43,985 nucleotides of DNA from Nodosilinea sp. FACHB-131 (GCF_014695395.1 NZ_JACJOF010000020.1:1-43985), one strand, 5' to 3'. Counted from the first letter of the stretch, positions 33,789 through 42,642 are shown. Notes: generated by a model from the letters alone, not told the origin. Program-made: numbers and translations.

Positions 33789-35253
33789 TTGGATCGATCG
33801 CTTTCCCCGCCTGCGGGTGCTGGTGATTGGCGACGCCATTCTCGACAGCTATCTGCAAGGGGGGGCCACTCGCCTCTGCCGCGAAGGGCCGGTACCGATT
33901 GTCGATGTGATGGAGGCTGAGCATGTGCCCGGTGGGGCGGCCAACGCGGCAGCCAATGTGGCCAGCCTGGGTGGCACCACTCACTTTCTGACGGTGATTG
34001 GGGATGATGCGCCGGGTGGTCAGCTCTGTGCCGAGCTGGAGCGCGTCGGGGTCCAGCTTGAGGGTGTGGTGCGATCGCGCGATCGCCAGACTCTGGTCAA
34101 ACAGCGCCTGCTGGCCGACAACCAGCTGCTGGTGCGCTTTGACCAAGGCAGCACGGCAGCCATTTCCCCGACCGAGGAAGACCGGCTGATTGAGCAGCTC
34201 AACCAGCAGTTTCCGCTCTGCGATGCGGTGGTGATCTCGGACTACGCCTACGGGGTGCTCACTCCCCGGGTCATTCTTCATCTACAGCGGCTGCAAGAGC
34301 GCTACTCTCGCCTGCTGGTGGCCGACTCAAAGCGGCTGAGAACCTATGCGCCCCTAGGGGTGACGGCGGTTAAACCCAACTATGACGAGGCGATCGCCCT
34401 GCTGAACCTGCCCCGGCTATCTGGGGCGCAGCGGGTTGAGCAAATCACCCGCCACGGTCAGGGGGTGCTGGCGGCTACCGGGGCTCGAATGGCGGCAATT
34501 ACGCTCGATCGCGATGGGGCCCTAATTTTCTTGCAGGACGACACAGGGACGGTGGCTGACCCCGCTCGCACCTTTGCCGACCCGGCCCCTAGCGCCAATG
34601 CCACCGGGGCGGGAGATACCTACATCGCTACTCTGGCTCTGGCCCTGGCCGCCGGAGCTGACCCCCACGGGGCAGCATCGCTGGCGGCGACCGCCACGGG
34701 GATCATCGTCACTCAGCCGGGGACGACACGCTGTGACCCCCTTACCCTGCGGCGCTCCCTGGCGGAGGGCAATAAACGCATTGCCGACCCGGCCGAGCTG
34801 ACCTCGGTGGTGGCCCAGCAGCGTGCCCTGGGCCAGCGGATTGTGTTCACCAACGGCTGCTTTGACATTCTGCACTCGGGCCATGTCACCTGCCTGGAGC
34901 AGGCCAAGGCTCTGGGGGATGTGCTGATCGTGGGGGTGAATACCGACGAGAGCATTCGCCAGCTCAAAGGGCCCTCTCGCCCGGTGAATGGGCTAGCTGA
35001 TCGGCTGACCGTGCTGGCTGCTCTAGGCTGCGTCGACTACGTTGTCCCCTTTGCTGACCTGGCACCCCGCGAACTGATTCGCCTGATTGGCCCCGATGTC
35101 TATGCCAAGGGCGGCGACTACACCCGCCACTCGCTGCCCGAAACTCCGCTGATTGAGGAACTGGGCGGCGAGGTGGTGATTCTGCCCTACCTGGGCGATC
35201 GCTCTACCACCAACTTAATTCAGCAGATTCGCACCGCACCGAGGGAGGCCTGA
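33751..35253 (+). CDS. hldE: Bifunctional heptose-7-phosphate kinase / heptose-1-phosphate adenylyltransferase
   Basis: 500 residues. The N-terminal PfkB-type kinase (about 20-325) has LVIGDAILDSYLQGGATRLC, VPGGAANAAANVASLGG and the catalytic ATGAGDTYIA. The C-terminal nucleotidyltransferase (about 365-500) has FTNGCFDILHSGHVTCLEQA with the HSGH motif and PSRPVNGLADRLTVL. It phosphorylates heptose-7-phosphate at C1 and later transfers AMP to give ADP-heptose. Both halves are full length. The start ATG 33751 lies inside gmhB, and the stop TGA overlaps the ATG of the next gene, so gmhB, hldE and the GT9 are translationally coupled. Confidence 0.95.
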   Translation: MPTPDTQTQCFLSWIDRFPRLRVLVIGDAILDSYLQGGATRLCREGPVPIVDVMEAEHVPGGAANAAANVASLGGTTHFLTVIGDDAPGGQLCAELERVGVQLEGVVRSRDRQTLVKQRLLADNQLLVRFDQGSTAAISPTEEDRLIEQLNQQFPLCDAVVISDYAYGVLTPRVILHLQRLQERYSRLLVADSKRLRTYAPLGVTAVKPNYDEAIALLNLPRLSGAQRVEQITRHGQGVLAATGARMAAITLDRDGALIFLQDDTGTVADPARTFADPAPSANATGAGDTYIATLALALAAGADPHGAASLAATATGIIVTQPGTTRCDPLTLRRSLAEGNKRIADPAELTSVVAQQRALGQRIVFTNGCFDILHSGHVTCLEQAKALGDVLIVGVNTDESIRQLKGPSRPVNGLADRLTVLAALGCVDYVVPFADLAPRELIRLIGPDVYAKGGDYTRHSLPETPLIEELGGEVVILPYLGDRSTTNLIQQIRTAPREA

Positions 35254-36371
35254 TGGACTGGAGTACGGCCCAAAACATTCTCTGCGTTCGCCTCGACAGC
35301 CTGGGGGATGTGCTGATGACTACCCCGGCTCTAGCGGCGATCAAGGCCAGTCGGCCCGACAGCCGCCTGACGCTGATGACCTCGGCGGCTGGGGCGGCCC
35401 TGGCTCCCCAGCTAGCGATGGCCGACGATGTTTGGGTCTACGATGCCCCCTGGCTTAAGGCCACTGCCCCCCGCCAGAACAGCCAGCCCGAGCAGGCGGT
35501 GATTGAAGCGCTGCGATCGCGCCAGTTCGACGCCGCCATCATCTTCACCGTCTATAGCCAGAACCCTCTGCCCACGGCTTTTATGGCCTACATGGCCGAC
35601 ATTCCCTTGCGGTTGGCCCACTGCCGCGAAAACCCCTACCAGCTGCTCACCGATACGATTCGTGACCCCGAGCCGGAGCTGACTCGCCATGAGGTGCAGC
35701 GCCAGCTCGATCTCGTCGCCAGCGTCGGCTACCGCACCGCTGATGAACGGTTACAGATAACGGTACCTAAGGCCGCCCACCAGAACGTCTCCAGCATTTT
35801 GAAGGATCTGGGGATCAGCCCTGCCCGGCCCTGGATTGTGGTGCATCCCGGTGCCTCGGCCCCTTCCCGGCGCTACCCACCGGAGCTGTTTGCCGAGGTG
35901 GGGCGATCGCTCGTCAACCAGGGCATTGCCGTGCTCTTTACCGGCACCGCTGGCGAATGCGAACTGGTAGAAAGCATTCGCAGTCAAATGGTTGCCCCGT
36001 CCCACTCCTTGGTAGGTCGACTTACCCTGGAGGAACTGTCGGCCCTGCTCGCTGCCGCGCCCCTGCTGCTGTCGAACAACACCGGCCCCGTCCACATTGC
36101 CGCCGCCGTGGGTACCCCCGTGGTCGATCTTTATGCTCTAACCAACCTCCAGCACACCCCCTGGCAAGTGCCCCACCGGGTGCTGTTTCACGATGTGCCC
36201 TGCCGCCTCTGCTACCGCAGCATTTGCCCCGAAGGGCACCACAACTGCCTGCGTCTGGTGGAACCGGAGACGGTGGTGACAGCGGTGCTAGACCTGCTGC
36301 CGCAAGGGTCTTTGCCTAATGAACCATTCCTCGGAGCCAGCCCAGCCCTAGCCGAGGTTCAACCGGCATAG
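35253..36371 (+). CDS. GT9 family glycosyltransferase (heptosyltransferase-like)
   Basis: 372 residues. Start NILCVRLDSLGDVLMTTPAL, AAIIFTVYSQNPLP, VVHPGASAPSRRYPPELFAE, LLSNNTGPVHIAAAVGTP and a Cys-containing block CRLCYRSICPEGHHNC near the end, all usual for GT9 enzymes. It closely resembles the second half of the tandem protein at 40332-42632. Its ATG overlaps the hldE stop (TGATG), so the ADP-heptose maker and a likely user are coupled. Thirteen bases at its 3' end overlap the convergent ASRT-like gene. Confidence 0.9.
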   Translation: MDWSTAQNILCVRLDSLGDVLMTTPALAAIKASRPDSRLTLMTSAAGAALAPQLAMADDVWVYDAPWLKATAPRQNSQPEQAVIEALRSRQFDAAIIFTVYSQNPLPTAFMAYMADIPLRLAHCRENPYQLLTDTIRDPEPELTRHEVQRQLDLVASVGYRTADERLQITVPKAAHQNVSSILKDLGISPARPWIVVHPGASAPSRRYPPELFAEVGRSLVNQGIAVLFTGTAGECELVESIRSQMVAPSHSLVGRLTLEELSALLAAAPLLLSNNTGPVHIAAAVGTPVVDLYALTNLQHTPWQVPHRVLFHDVPCRLCYRSICPEGHHNCLRLVEPETVVTAVLDLLPQGSLPNEPFLGASPALAEVQPA

Positions 36372-36733
36372 GCTATGGTGCTGAGCAGCGCAATGTCGGT
36401 CCGGCGAGAATCGAGCCGGCTATGCTGCACCACAATCGGCACATCCGAGGTGATTGTGCTGGCGTATTCGGTGCCTCGGGGCACGGGTTCAGGATCACGC
36501 AGGTCATTGAATCGCACATGCTTAGTGCGCCGGGCCGGCACGATGATGTGATAGGGACCAACGGGTTCGCGATCGCTAAAGTACAGCGTGATTTGCACCT
36601 GGGCCTTTTGGTCCGAGGTGTTGAGCAGGCAGGCGGTCTCATGGCTGACGAATTCCGGCGGTCGGTCGGTGTCGTCGGGGGGAATGTAGCCCTCTGCGAT
36701 CGCCCAGTAGGTTTTGCCGATGGGATGCGCCAT
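36359..36733 (-). CDS. Sensory rhodopsin transducer (ASRT) family protein
   Basis: 124 residues matching the Anabaena sensory rhodopsin transducer family nearly throughout. Blocks include GKTYWAIAEGYIPP, EFVSHETACLLN, YFSDREPVGPYHIIVPARRT and KHVRFNDLRDPEPVPRGTEY, then VPIVVQHSRLDSRR and LLSTIAYA. ASRT is a soluble beta-sandwich tetramer. In Anabaena it works with sensory rhodopsin and has been linked to transcription; relatives in rhodopsin-less bacteria have been suggested to act in sugar metabolism. No rhodopsin gene is in the window, and the gene sits between sugar-nucleotide and SDR genes. A good AGGAG lies upstream of the ATG at 36733. It is divergent from the SDR at 36986. Confidence 0.92.
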   Translation of the reverse strand: MAHPIGKTYWAIAEGYIPPDDTDRPPEFVSHETACLLNTSDQKAQVQITLYFSDREPVGPYHIIVPARRTKHVRFNDLRDPEPVPRGTEYASTITSDVPIVVQHSRLDSRRTDIALLSTIAYAG

Positions 36734-36985
36734 AGAAATTCTCCTGCATTTACTTAGGAGACTAACGATTTTGCTCAGCGCCTACGTCTATCAGGGGAGC
36801 CAGTTCGACGAACTCATCAACTGGTTCGGAAGGGATGGTGCTATCAAAATTGACCCCCTGAGGAGCAGTCTCAGTCTGTAAGACGAACGAGCGGCGGTTG
36901 AATCTCACCTCTAACAGAGGGCAACTCCAGCTAGTTCTTCTAATCCTAAAGGAGCGCCTACTAGAAGTGTTTTAAGGATTAACTC

Positions 36986-37864
36986 ATGACTGGACGTTTA
37001 GACGGCAAGGTGGCTGTAATTACCGGAGCCGCTACCGGAATTGGCGAGGCGATCGCCCATAAATTTGCCCTGGAAGGGGCCAAGGTTGTGATCAACGGCC
37101 TGCCCGACGACCCAATTGAAGAGGTCGCTCAAACCATTCAGCAGCACGGCGGCGAGGTCGTAACCTACAAAGGCGATGTCTCTCAGACCGAAGAGGCCGA
37201 GGCCTGTGTGCAGGCGGCGATCGACGCCTTTGGCCAGATCGACATTCTGGTCAACAATGCTGGGGTGTTTCTAGTCACCGCTGAGACCCAGGATTACCCA
37301 GTCGATCTGTTCGATCGCACCATTCAGATGAACCTGCGATCGGTGTTTTTGATGACCAAATACGCCCTGCCCTACCTGCAAGAAAGCCGGGGCAACATTG
37401 TGTCGGCGGGTTCAGAGGCCGGGTTTAACGGACTAGCCCAAAACGCCGTCTACGGCGGCACCAAAGGCTGGGTGCATTCCTTTATGAAGGGCGTAGCGGT
37501 GGAGCAGGCCAAGCACGGCGTGCGCGCTAACTGCGTCTGCCCCGGTGCGATCGACACCGCCTGGACCCACAAAGAAACCGGCCCTATGGATGAGCAGATG
37601 GAGGAAACGCTAATCCAGGCAACCCCCATGGGGCGGCGGGGTACGGCGGAGGAAATGGCTAACGTCTACGCCTTTCTAGCCTCCGATGAGGCCAGCTACG
37701 TCACCGGCGCGCTGTGGCTGGCCGACGGTGGTGTGACCGTCGGCAAAGGGCCAATGGGCGACCAGGTTCCCGACGAGTTCAAACGTGAGCCCACCGGGCA
37801 GCTGTCTGACCTGCGCCACAGCCGCGAAGGCCTGAAGAACAAAACCCTTAAGTCGATTAAGTAA
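36986..37864 (+). CDS. Short-chain dehydrogenase/reductase (SDR)
   Basis: 292 residues. TGAATGIGEAIAHKFALEG is the cofactor motif, followed by LVNNAGVF, a Ser in IVSAGSEAG and catalytic YGGTK, with a C-terminal GALWLADGGVTVGKGP typical of glucose/ribitol-type SDRs. The last about 35 residues are a charged tail. AAGGA lies eight bases upstream of ATG 36986. It is divergent from the ASRT gene across 252 bases, an arrangement that suggests joint control. The substrate is unknown; a sugar or polyol is likely from context. Confidence 0.88.
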   Translation: MTGRLDGKVAVITGAATGIGEAIAHKFALEGAKVVINGLPDDPIEEVAQTIQQHGGEVVTYKGDVSQTEEAEACVQAAIDAFGQIDILVNNAGVFLVTAETQDYPVDLFDRTIQMNLRSVFLMTKYALPYLQESRGNIVSAGSEAGFNGLAQNAVYGGTKGWVHSFMKGVAVEQAKHGVRANCVCPGAIDTAWTHKETGPMDEQMEETLIQATPMGRRGTAEEMANVYAFLASDEASYVTGALWLADGGVTVGKGPMGDQVPDEFKREPTGQLSDLRHSREGLKNKTLKSIK

Positions 37865-37924
37865 GGCTTTGGGCGTACAGCACTGAGGCCCTAACTTTAT
37901 TGGCCTCGCCCATTCCGAGTTCTG

Positions 37925-37946
37925 GGTGGGCATTGCCTACCCTACG
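37925..37946. repeat. Dispersed palindromic repeat GGTGGGCATTGCCTACC, copy 2
   Basis: Differs from 30204-30225 at one base and is likewise followed by CTACG. It lies between the SDR and the GT2 gene and is followed by a C-rich stretch (CCCCCTCACCCTTCACCCCC) that ends at the GT2 start codon. Confidence 0.75.
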
Positions 37947-38032
37947 GCTGCAAAGCCTAAGCCTGTACAAGGTTCTACTTGGGGGATTTTGATCGCTAAA
38001 ATCCCCCTCACCCTTCACCCCCTACCCCTGCC

Positions 38033-38839
38033 ATGCCTACCATTGACGTTCTGATCCCCACCTACAACCGGCCCGATGCCCTGGCCGTCACCCTGACCAG
38101 TCTGTGCGCCCAGACCTACAAAGACTTCCGGGTCATTGTGTCTGACCAGAGCGAAGACCAAGATGTGGCTGACGTCGGCACGGTGCAGGCGGTGGCGCGG
38201 GTGCTGGCGGCCCACCACACCCCAGCCCAGATTCTCAAACACTTGCCTCGGCGAGGCATTGCCGAACAGCGGCACTTCTTGCTGAATCAGGCAACGGCCC
38301 CCTACGTGCTGTTTCTCGACGACGATGTGCTGCTGGAGCCCTGGGTGCTCAAGCTGCTGCTCAACACCATTGAGCGAGAAAGCTGCGGCTTTGTGGGCAA
38401 CCCTCCAATCGGCCTCAGCTACATCGATGATGTGCGCCCCAACGAGCACCAGCCGCTAACCTTTTGGGAAGGCCCTGTGCAGCCCGAAACCCTACGCCAG
38501 GACACCCCCGAATGGGAGCGCTGGCGGCTCCACAACGCTGCCAACCCCTACCACCTTCAGCAGCGGTTTGGTCTGACTCCCCACCGCCCTAGCCCTTACC
38601 ATGTGGCTTGGATAGCGGGCTGCATACTATTTAACCGGGCCAAACTGCTGGCGGCCGGGGGCTTTAGCTTTTGGCAAGACCTGCCCTCTGAGGCCTGTGG
38701 TGAAGATGTCTTGGTTCAGCAGCGGGTGATGCAGCGCTACGGCGGCTGTGGGGTGCTGCCCTCAGGGGCCTACCACCAGGAGTTGCCCACCACCCTACAC
38801 GATCGCAGCCAGAACGCCCCCAACTTGCTGCCGCTCTGA
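38033..38839 (+). CDS. GT2 family glycosyltransferase
   Basis: 268 residues, GT-A fold: TIDVLIPTYNRPDALAVTLT at the start, then YVLFLDDDVLLEP with the DxD metal/nucleotide site, and a C-terminal region with GEDVLVQQRVMQRYG corresponding to the ED base motif. No membrane helices. It transfers a sugar from a nucleotide donor; donor and acceptor are not predictable. It is probably part of the glycan locus. No Shine-Dalgarno is obvious because C-rich repeat DNA precedes the ATG at 38033. Confidence 0.88.
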   Translation: MPTIDVLIPTYNRPDALAVTLTSLCAQTYKDFRVIVSDQSEDQDVADVGTVQAVARVLAAHHTPAQILKHLPRRGIAEQRHFLLNQATAPYVLFLDDDVLLEPWVLKLLLNTIERESCGFVGNPPIGLSYIDDVRPNEHQPLTFWEGPVQPETLRQDTPEWERWRLHNAANPYHLQQRFGLTPHRPSPYHVAWIAGCILFNRAKLLAAGGFSFWQDLPSEACGEDVLVQQRVMQRYGGCGVLPSGAYHQELPTTLHDRSQNAPNLLPL

Positions 38840-38840
38840 C

Positions 38841-38914
38841 GGTGTAGGGTTCAGGGTATAAGGTTTAGGGCAAATCATGGACCTTATACCCTACACCCTG
38901 AACCTTGAACCCTT
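38841..38914. repeat. Heptad-type intergenic repeat hairpin, copy 3
   Basis: Left arm 38841-38863 contains GGTGTA, GGGTTCA and GGGTATAAGG. Right arm 38882-38904 is its near inverse (CCTTATACCC, TACACCC, TGAACC) but with two heptads in swapped order. The loop holds GGCAAATCATGG, shared with the copy at 18137-18183. It lies between the convergent GT2 and SPL genes, where it could act as a transcription end. Confidence 0.8.
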
Positions 38915-38946
38915 ACGAACCTGTCACCTTTGACTTAACAGACCAC

Positions 38947-40053
38947 CTAAGTCCAGTAGAGAATCTTGCTCTGAGGAAACCACCGCGCGATCGCCCCTTC
39001 AAAAAAGGTGCGTAGCTCGGTCATAGTGTCGCGATCGTAGACGTACTTGGTGCCGCCAAACTTGTTGCGCTTGGTAGTGCGGGTCGACTCATCTAGATCC
39101 AGCTTGCTATTGGGATACCACTGCTCCAGCACCCCCTTAGACCCAGGGGTAAACCGGTGGGAAATCAGCTCGAAGGTGAGGTCGCAGTCAAAGTCGAGGG
39201 CGTTGGCGGCCGCCTCTAGCAGCTGGCTGTACTCGTCTTGCCAGTGCTCAATGGGCATGATGGGGGCGATCACTAGCCCCACAGGGTAGCCACCGCCGCC
39301 CTGCTCTACCGGCAGGGCGAGCTTGCGAATGGCCTGCAACCGCTCAGCCACCGAGGCCGTGCCCCCCTCTAATAGTCGGGAGACCGAAGCGGCATTGATG
39401 CTGAAGCGGCAGCGGGTGTTGCCGTGGTGGGGCAGGGTCAGCAGGTCGTCTACCTGGTCAAACTTGGAGACCCAGCGTAGCTGAGCGCGATCGCGCGTGC
39501 CAAAGTAGCGAATGCACTCCGCCAGACTGCCAGTGAGGTGCTCAATACCCAGGGGGTCGGTGTAGCAGCTGACTTCGTAGGTGGTGAGGCGATCGGGGTG
39601 CTCGTAATGCTTGAGGTTGTCTAGGATCTGCGGCAGGTTAGCATAGGCACGAATCACGGGCGGCCCCTGGAGACTGCCTGCCAGGTAGCAGTACTGGCAG
39701 TGGGCCGGGCAGCCCTGGGCCAGGTGAAATTGCCAGTCGGCCGAGGGCGGAATTGGCGTTAGCTTGAGCTGGCTAGCCGGGGCGGTGACGACGGCCAGGG
39801 TACGCTTGGCGATCGCATAGGTCTCCCGCTCATCGTCTCCTCGCAGGCCGGTCAGGCGATTTTGCTTGAGATATTCCACCGGCAGATCGAGCGCTTGGAC
39901 TCGTTCTAAAATTTGCTGGCCCCAAGGCTCATCCAGGGCGGCAGGGGTAAACAGGACCTGCTCTGGCATCCAGCGACGGCGGCGATAGGCGGTGTTGAGG
40001 GTAGCCGGTTGGGTGCTATCAACGGTGGGTGCGGTGATAATTGATTGGGTCAA
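38947..40053 (-). CDS. Spore photoproduct lyase family (SPL-like) radical SAM protein
   Basis: 368 residues. The cluster motif CPAHCQYCYLAG gives three Cys for a [4Fe-4S] centre. VLFTPAALDEPWGQQILERV near the start, EVSCYTDPLGIEHLTGSLAE and FSINAASVSRLLEGGTASV are typical of SPL-family proteins, which include the Bacillus DNA spore-photoproduct repair enzyme and many non-sporulating relatives of unknown role. A true SPL function in a cyanobacterium is unproven. The start is TTG 40053, and an internal ATG at residue 29 is possible. It is an insertion of opposite strand within the sugar locus. Confidence 0.85.
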   Translation of the reverse strand: MTQSIITAPTVDSTQPATLNTAYRRRRWMPEQVLFTPAALDEPWGQQILERVQALDLPVEYLKQNRLTGLRGDDERETYAIAKRTLAVVTAPASQLKLTPIPPSADWQFHLAQGCPAHCQYCYLAGSLQGPPVIRAYANLPQILDNLKHYEHPDRLTTYEVSCYTDPLGIEHLTGSLAECIRYFGTRDRAQLRWVSKFDQVDDLLTLPHHGNTRCRFSINAASVSRLLEGGTASVAERLQAIRKLALPVEQGGGGYPVGLVIAPIMPIEHWQDEYSQLLEAAANALDFDCDLTFELISHRFTPGSKGVLEQWYPNSKLDLDESTRTTKRNKFGGTKYVYDRDTMTELRTFFEGAIARWFPQSKILYWT

Positions 40054-40331
40054 AACACTTCAGTAAGAACAACAGAGAATCAGTAATCTTTCTTGATCGT
40101 AAAGACCCGGCCGAGGCAAAGCATCATTCAGATTACAGGTTCCGGGTCGGATCCCCTGCCCCCTCTGCTCGGATACCCGTATGCCTATGCCCTCCCCTAA
40201 GAAAGATGCAGATTTTGGCCCTCGCTATTACTTTGTTGAAGGAATATTTCGGCGCAATTGGTTCTGCGTTTAGCTAAGTACCAGTTAGTGTCGCAACCCC
40301 AAGCCTTGCCCTAACCCCGCACCTCTTCTCC

Positions 40332-42632
40332 ATGACCCAGATCCTCTTCATTGAGCTGCTTGGGGGCCTTGGCGATGTTTTAATTGCTCTGCCCGCTATT
40401 CAATCGCTGACGGCGTCTCATCCCCAGGCCCACATGACGGTGCTGACCTTTGCACCGGGGGACAGTTTGCTGCACCATCACCCCCAGGTGCACCGGGTCT
40501 TGCGGGCTCCGGCCGACCAAGCACGGCAGGCGGCGATAGAAGCGCTGCGATCGCCCTACGACCTAGTAGTGACCGACACCACCTACGACGGCATCGCCGA
40601 CCTGGTGCGCCAGAGTGGAGCCCCGCGAACGGTGACGAACCTGTGGCGCAGCCCACCATCTGATCAGGGGGTGAGCGATCGCATGCTCCAAATTCTTCTA
40701 CACGAAGGCTTAATTACGGAGGCCGCCGCCAGGGAACACCGCCATCCCCGGCTGCACCCTACCGCTGAGGAATGCGATCGGGTGCAGGCCTGGTTAACCC
40801 CCCTTGGACATCCCCGAATTGCGCTTTACCCCGATGCGGGCATGGCCATCAAGCAGTGGTCACCCGATCGATTCGTCGCCCTGGGTCGGTTGCTGCACCA
40901 GCGCTACGGGGCCAGCCTGATCGTCCCAGCGGGCGCTGACCCCAAGCAAGCCCAGGCGATCGTCGATCAGCTTGAGGACGCGACCCTCTGGCCCAGGGGC
41001 TCGCTGCGCGACCTAGCGGCTCTCTTTGCTCAGCTCGACGGGGTCGTGGCCGTTGATACTGGCCCGGCACGCATTGCTGCCGCCGTGGGCACTCCCACTG
41101 TCACTCTGTTTGGTCCGGCTTGGCAGGGTCGCTACGGCCAGCCCGCCCCCCACATCAATTTGCAGGGTTATTCTCCTTGTCCAGAACGCAACATCGCCAA
41201 CTTTACCGAGCAGGCCTGCTGGTACAGCGGCACCTGCCCCTTTGCCTGGGATACCTGCGTCAATTTAATTACTCCAGAGCAGGTTGCAGCGGCGATCGAT
41301 GAAATTTTGGAGCGTAAGCGTGAGGAGGCGCAGAGTACCAAGTTTGGCGTGGCTGCATGGGGGAACGAATCGGTAGCTTCAAACCTGGTAGGCCCTACAA
41401 ATTCCCCTATGCTGGAGAACTTTGAAAACTCTAGATCCCCGCAGACTGTACCCAAGATGGGGCGTGAGGTAGGAACTGGAGGGGGCAACCTCCCTCGGAT
41501 TAAGCAATATCCAGAACTTAAAACTTCTACTCGGAATGGGCTGCGCATCAGCGAATCCAGTTGGCAGAATTCGCCACAAGCTACACTGGCTCGCCCCTAC
41601 CCCCTACCCCTCTCGCCCTGGCTCAGTGCCCGTAACCTGCTCGTCCTCCGGCTCGACAACATTGGCGACGTGCTGATGACCGCTCCGGCGCTGCAAGCTA
41701 TTAAAGAAACCAATCCTCAGGCTCGACTGACCCTAATGGCCAGTCCGGCTGGGGCACTAGCGGGGCCGCTGCTGCCTTGGGTTGATGAGGTGCTGCCCTG
41801 GCGTGTTCTGTGGCAGGCGCTAGGGCGACCCCCTGGGGATGTGGAGCAAGACTGGGCGCTGATCGACGCCCTGAAATCGCATCAGTTCGATGGGGCAATT
41901 ATTTTCACTAGTTTTAAGCAAAGCCCTCACCCAGCTGCCCTAATTTGTCAGATGGCGGGTATTCCTCTGCGGCTGGGCGCTTCGCAGGAAACGGGGGAAT
42001 GTCTCACTCAGAGAATTGCCGATCTCCCTAGCGACCTGCACCAGGTGGAGCGCAATCTGCGGCTGGTGGAGACCGCCGGATTTCAGGTGCAGAATCGCCA
42101 CCTCTCTCTCGCCATTCCTCCCTCCAGCCATGTCCCCGCCGAGCCTTACCTACTGCTCAACCCGTGGGCCAGCTGCCCATCGCGCATGTATGACCTGGAA
42201 CGGTTTGCGATCGCTGCCCGCACCCTATCCGATAAAACTGGCTGGCCCGTGGTGGTCACCGGCACTGCCAAAGACCGCGCCGCCGCTGCACCTCTGCTAG
42301 ACATCCTTGACCCCCAGGTCATCGACCTGATCGGTCAGACCTCTCTGGGGGATTTGGTGGCGCTGGTGGCCCAGGCCCGGCTGCTGCTCTCAAACAACAC
42401 CTCGACCATGCACATCGCCGACGCCACCCAAACCCCCAGCGTGATTCTGTTTGCGGGCACCGAACTCGAACGGCAGTGGCAACCGCGCCAGACCCGCGCC
42501 CGCCTGCTACGACGCCCCACCCCCTGTAGCCCCTGCTATGCCTTTACCTGCCCCTACGAACTGGAATGCCTAGATATTCCGCCAGAGGATGTGGCAGCAG
42601 CGGGGCTGGCTTTATTGAATTTTGAATTTTGA
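40332..42632 (+). CDS. Tandem protein with two GT9 glycosyltransferase domains
   Basis: 766 residues. Domain 1 (about 1-330): ILFIELLGGLGDVLIALPAI, IALYPDAGMAIKQWSPDRF, VAVDTGPARIAAAVGTP and CPERNIANF … CWYSGTCPF. Domain 2 (about 433-766): ARNLLVLRLDNIGDVLMTAP, GAIIFTSFKQSPHPAALICQ, LLLNPWASCPSRMYDLERF, LLSNNTSTMHIADATQTP and CSPCYAFTCPYELEC. Each is a full GT9 with its usual Cys-rich end. The about 100-residue linker (332-432) has no domain pattern and its last part is translated from C-rich repeat DNA. The two halves are not close duplicates; domain 2 resembles the GT9 at 35253. A fusion by loss of a stop codon is likely. It probably adds two sugars in succession (inference). Confidence 0.88.
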   Translation: MTQILFIELLGGLGDVLIALPAIQSLTASHPQAHMTVLTFAPGDSLLHHHPQVHRVLRAPADQARQAAIEALRSPYDLVVTDTTYDGIADLVRQSGAPRTVTNLWRSPPSDQGVSDRMLQILLHEGLITEAAAREHRHPRLHPTAEECDRVQAWLTPLGHPRIALYPDAGMAIKQWSPDRFVALGRLLHQRYGASLIVPAGADPKQAQAIVDQLEDATLWPRGSLRDLAALFAQLDGVVAVDTGPARIAAAVGTPTVTLFGPAWQGRYGQPAPHINLQGYSPCPERNIANFTEQACWYSGTCPFAWDTCVNLITPEQVAAAIDEILERKREEAQSTKFGVAAWGNESVASNLVGPTNSPMLENFENSRSPQTVPKMGREVGTGGGNLPRIKQYPELKTSTRNGLRISESSWQNSPQATLARPYPLPLSPWLSARNLLVLRLDNIGDVLMTAPALQAIKETNPQARLTLMASPAGALAGPLLPWVDEVLPWRVLWQALGRPPGDVEQDWALIDALKSHQFDGAIIFTSFKQSPHPAALICQMAGIPLRLGASQETGECLTQRIADLPSDLHQVERNLRLVETAGFQVQNRHLSLAIPPSSHVPAEPYLLLNPWASCPSRMYDLERFAIAARTLSDKTGWPVVVTGTAKDRAAAAPLLDILDPQVIDLIGQTSLGDLVALVAQARLLLSNNTSTMHIADATQTPSVILFAGTELERQWQPRQTRARLLRRPTPCSPCYAFTCPYELECLDIPPEDVAAAGLALLNFEF
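41593..41619. repeat. C-rich heptads inside the tandem GT9 gene
   Basis: Units CCCCTAC, CCCCTAC, CCCTCTC encode YPLPLSP just before domain 2. The same kind of C-rich stretch lies immediately before the start codons of the GT4-GmhA, gmhB and GT2 genes, suggesting this was once an intergenic leader. Confidence 0.65.
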
Positions 42633-42637
42633 ATTTT
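42617..42637. repeat. Three tandem copies of GAATTTT at the GT9/GT4 junction
   Basis: Exact heptamer GAATTTT at 42617-42623, 42624-42630 and 42631-42637. It spans the TGA stop of the tandem GT9 gene and ends five bases before the GT4 ATG, so copy number changes would move the stop codon. Confidence 0.85.
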
Positions 42638-42642
42638 GCACT

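Noticed and set aside
38947..40053. Genuine spore photoproduct repair enzyme
   Set aside because: Family membership is clear, but cyanobacteria do not form such spores, so the specific function is not claimed.
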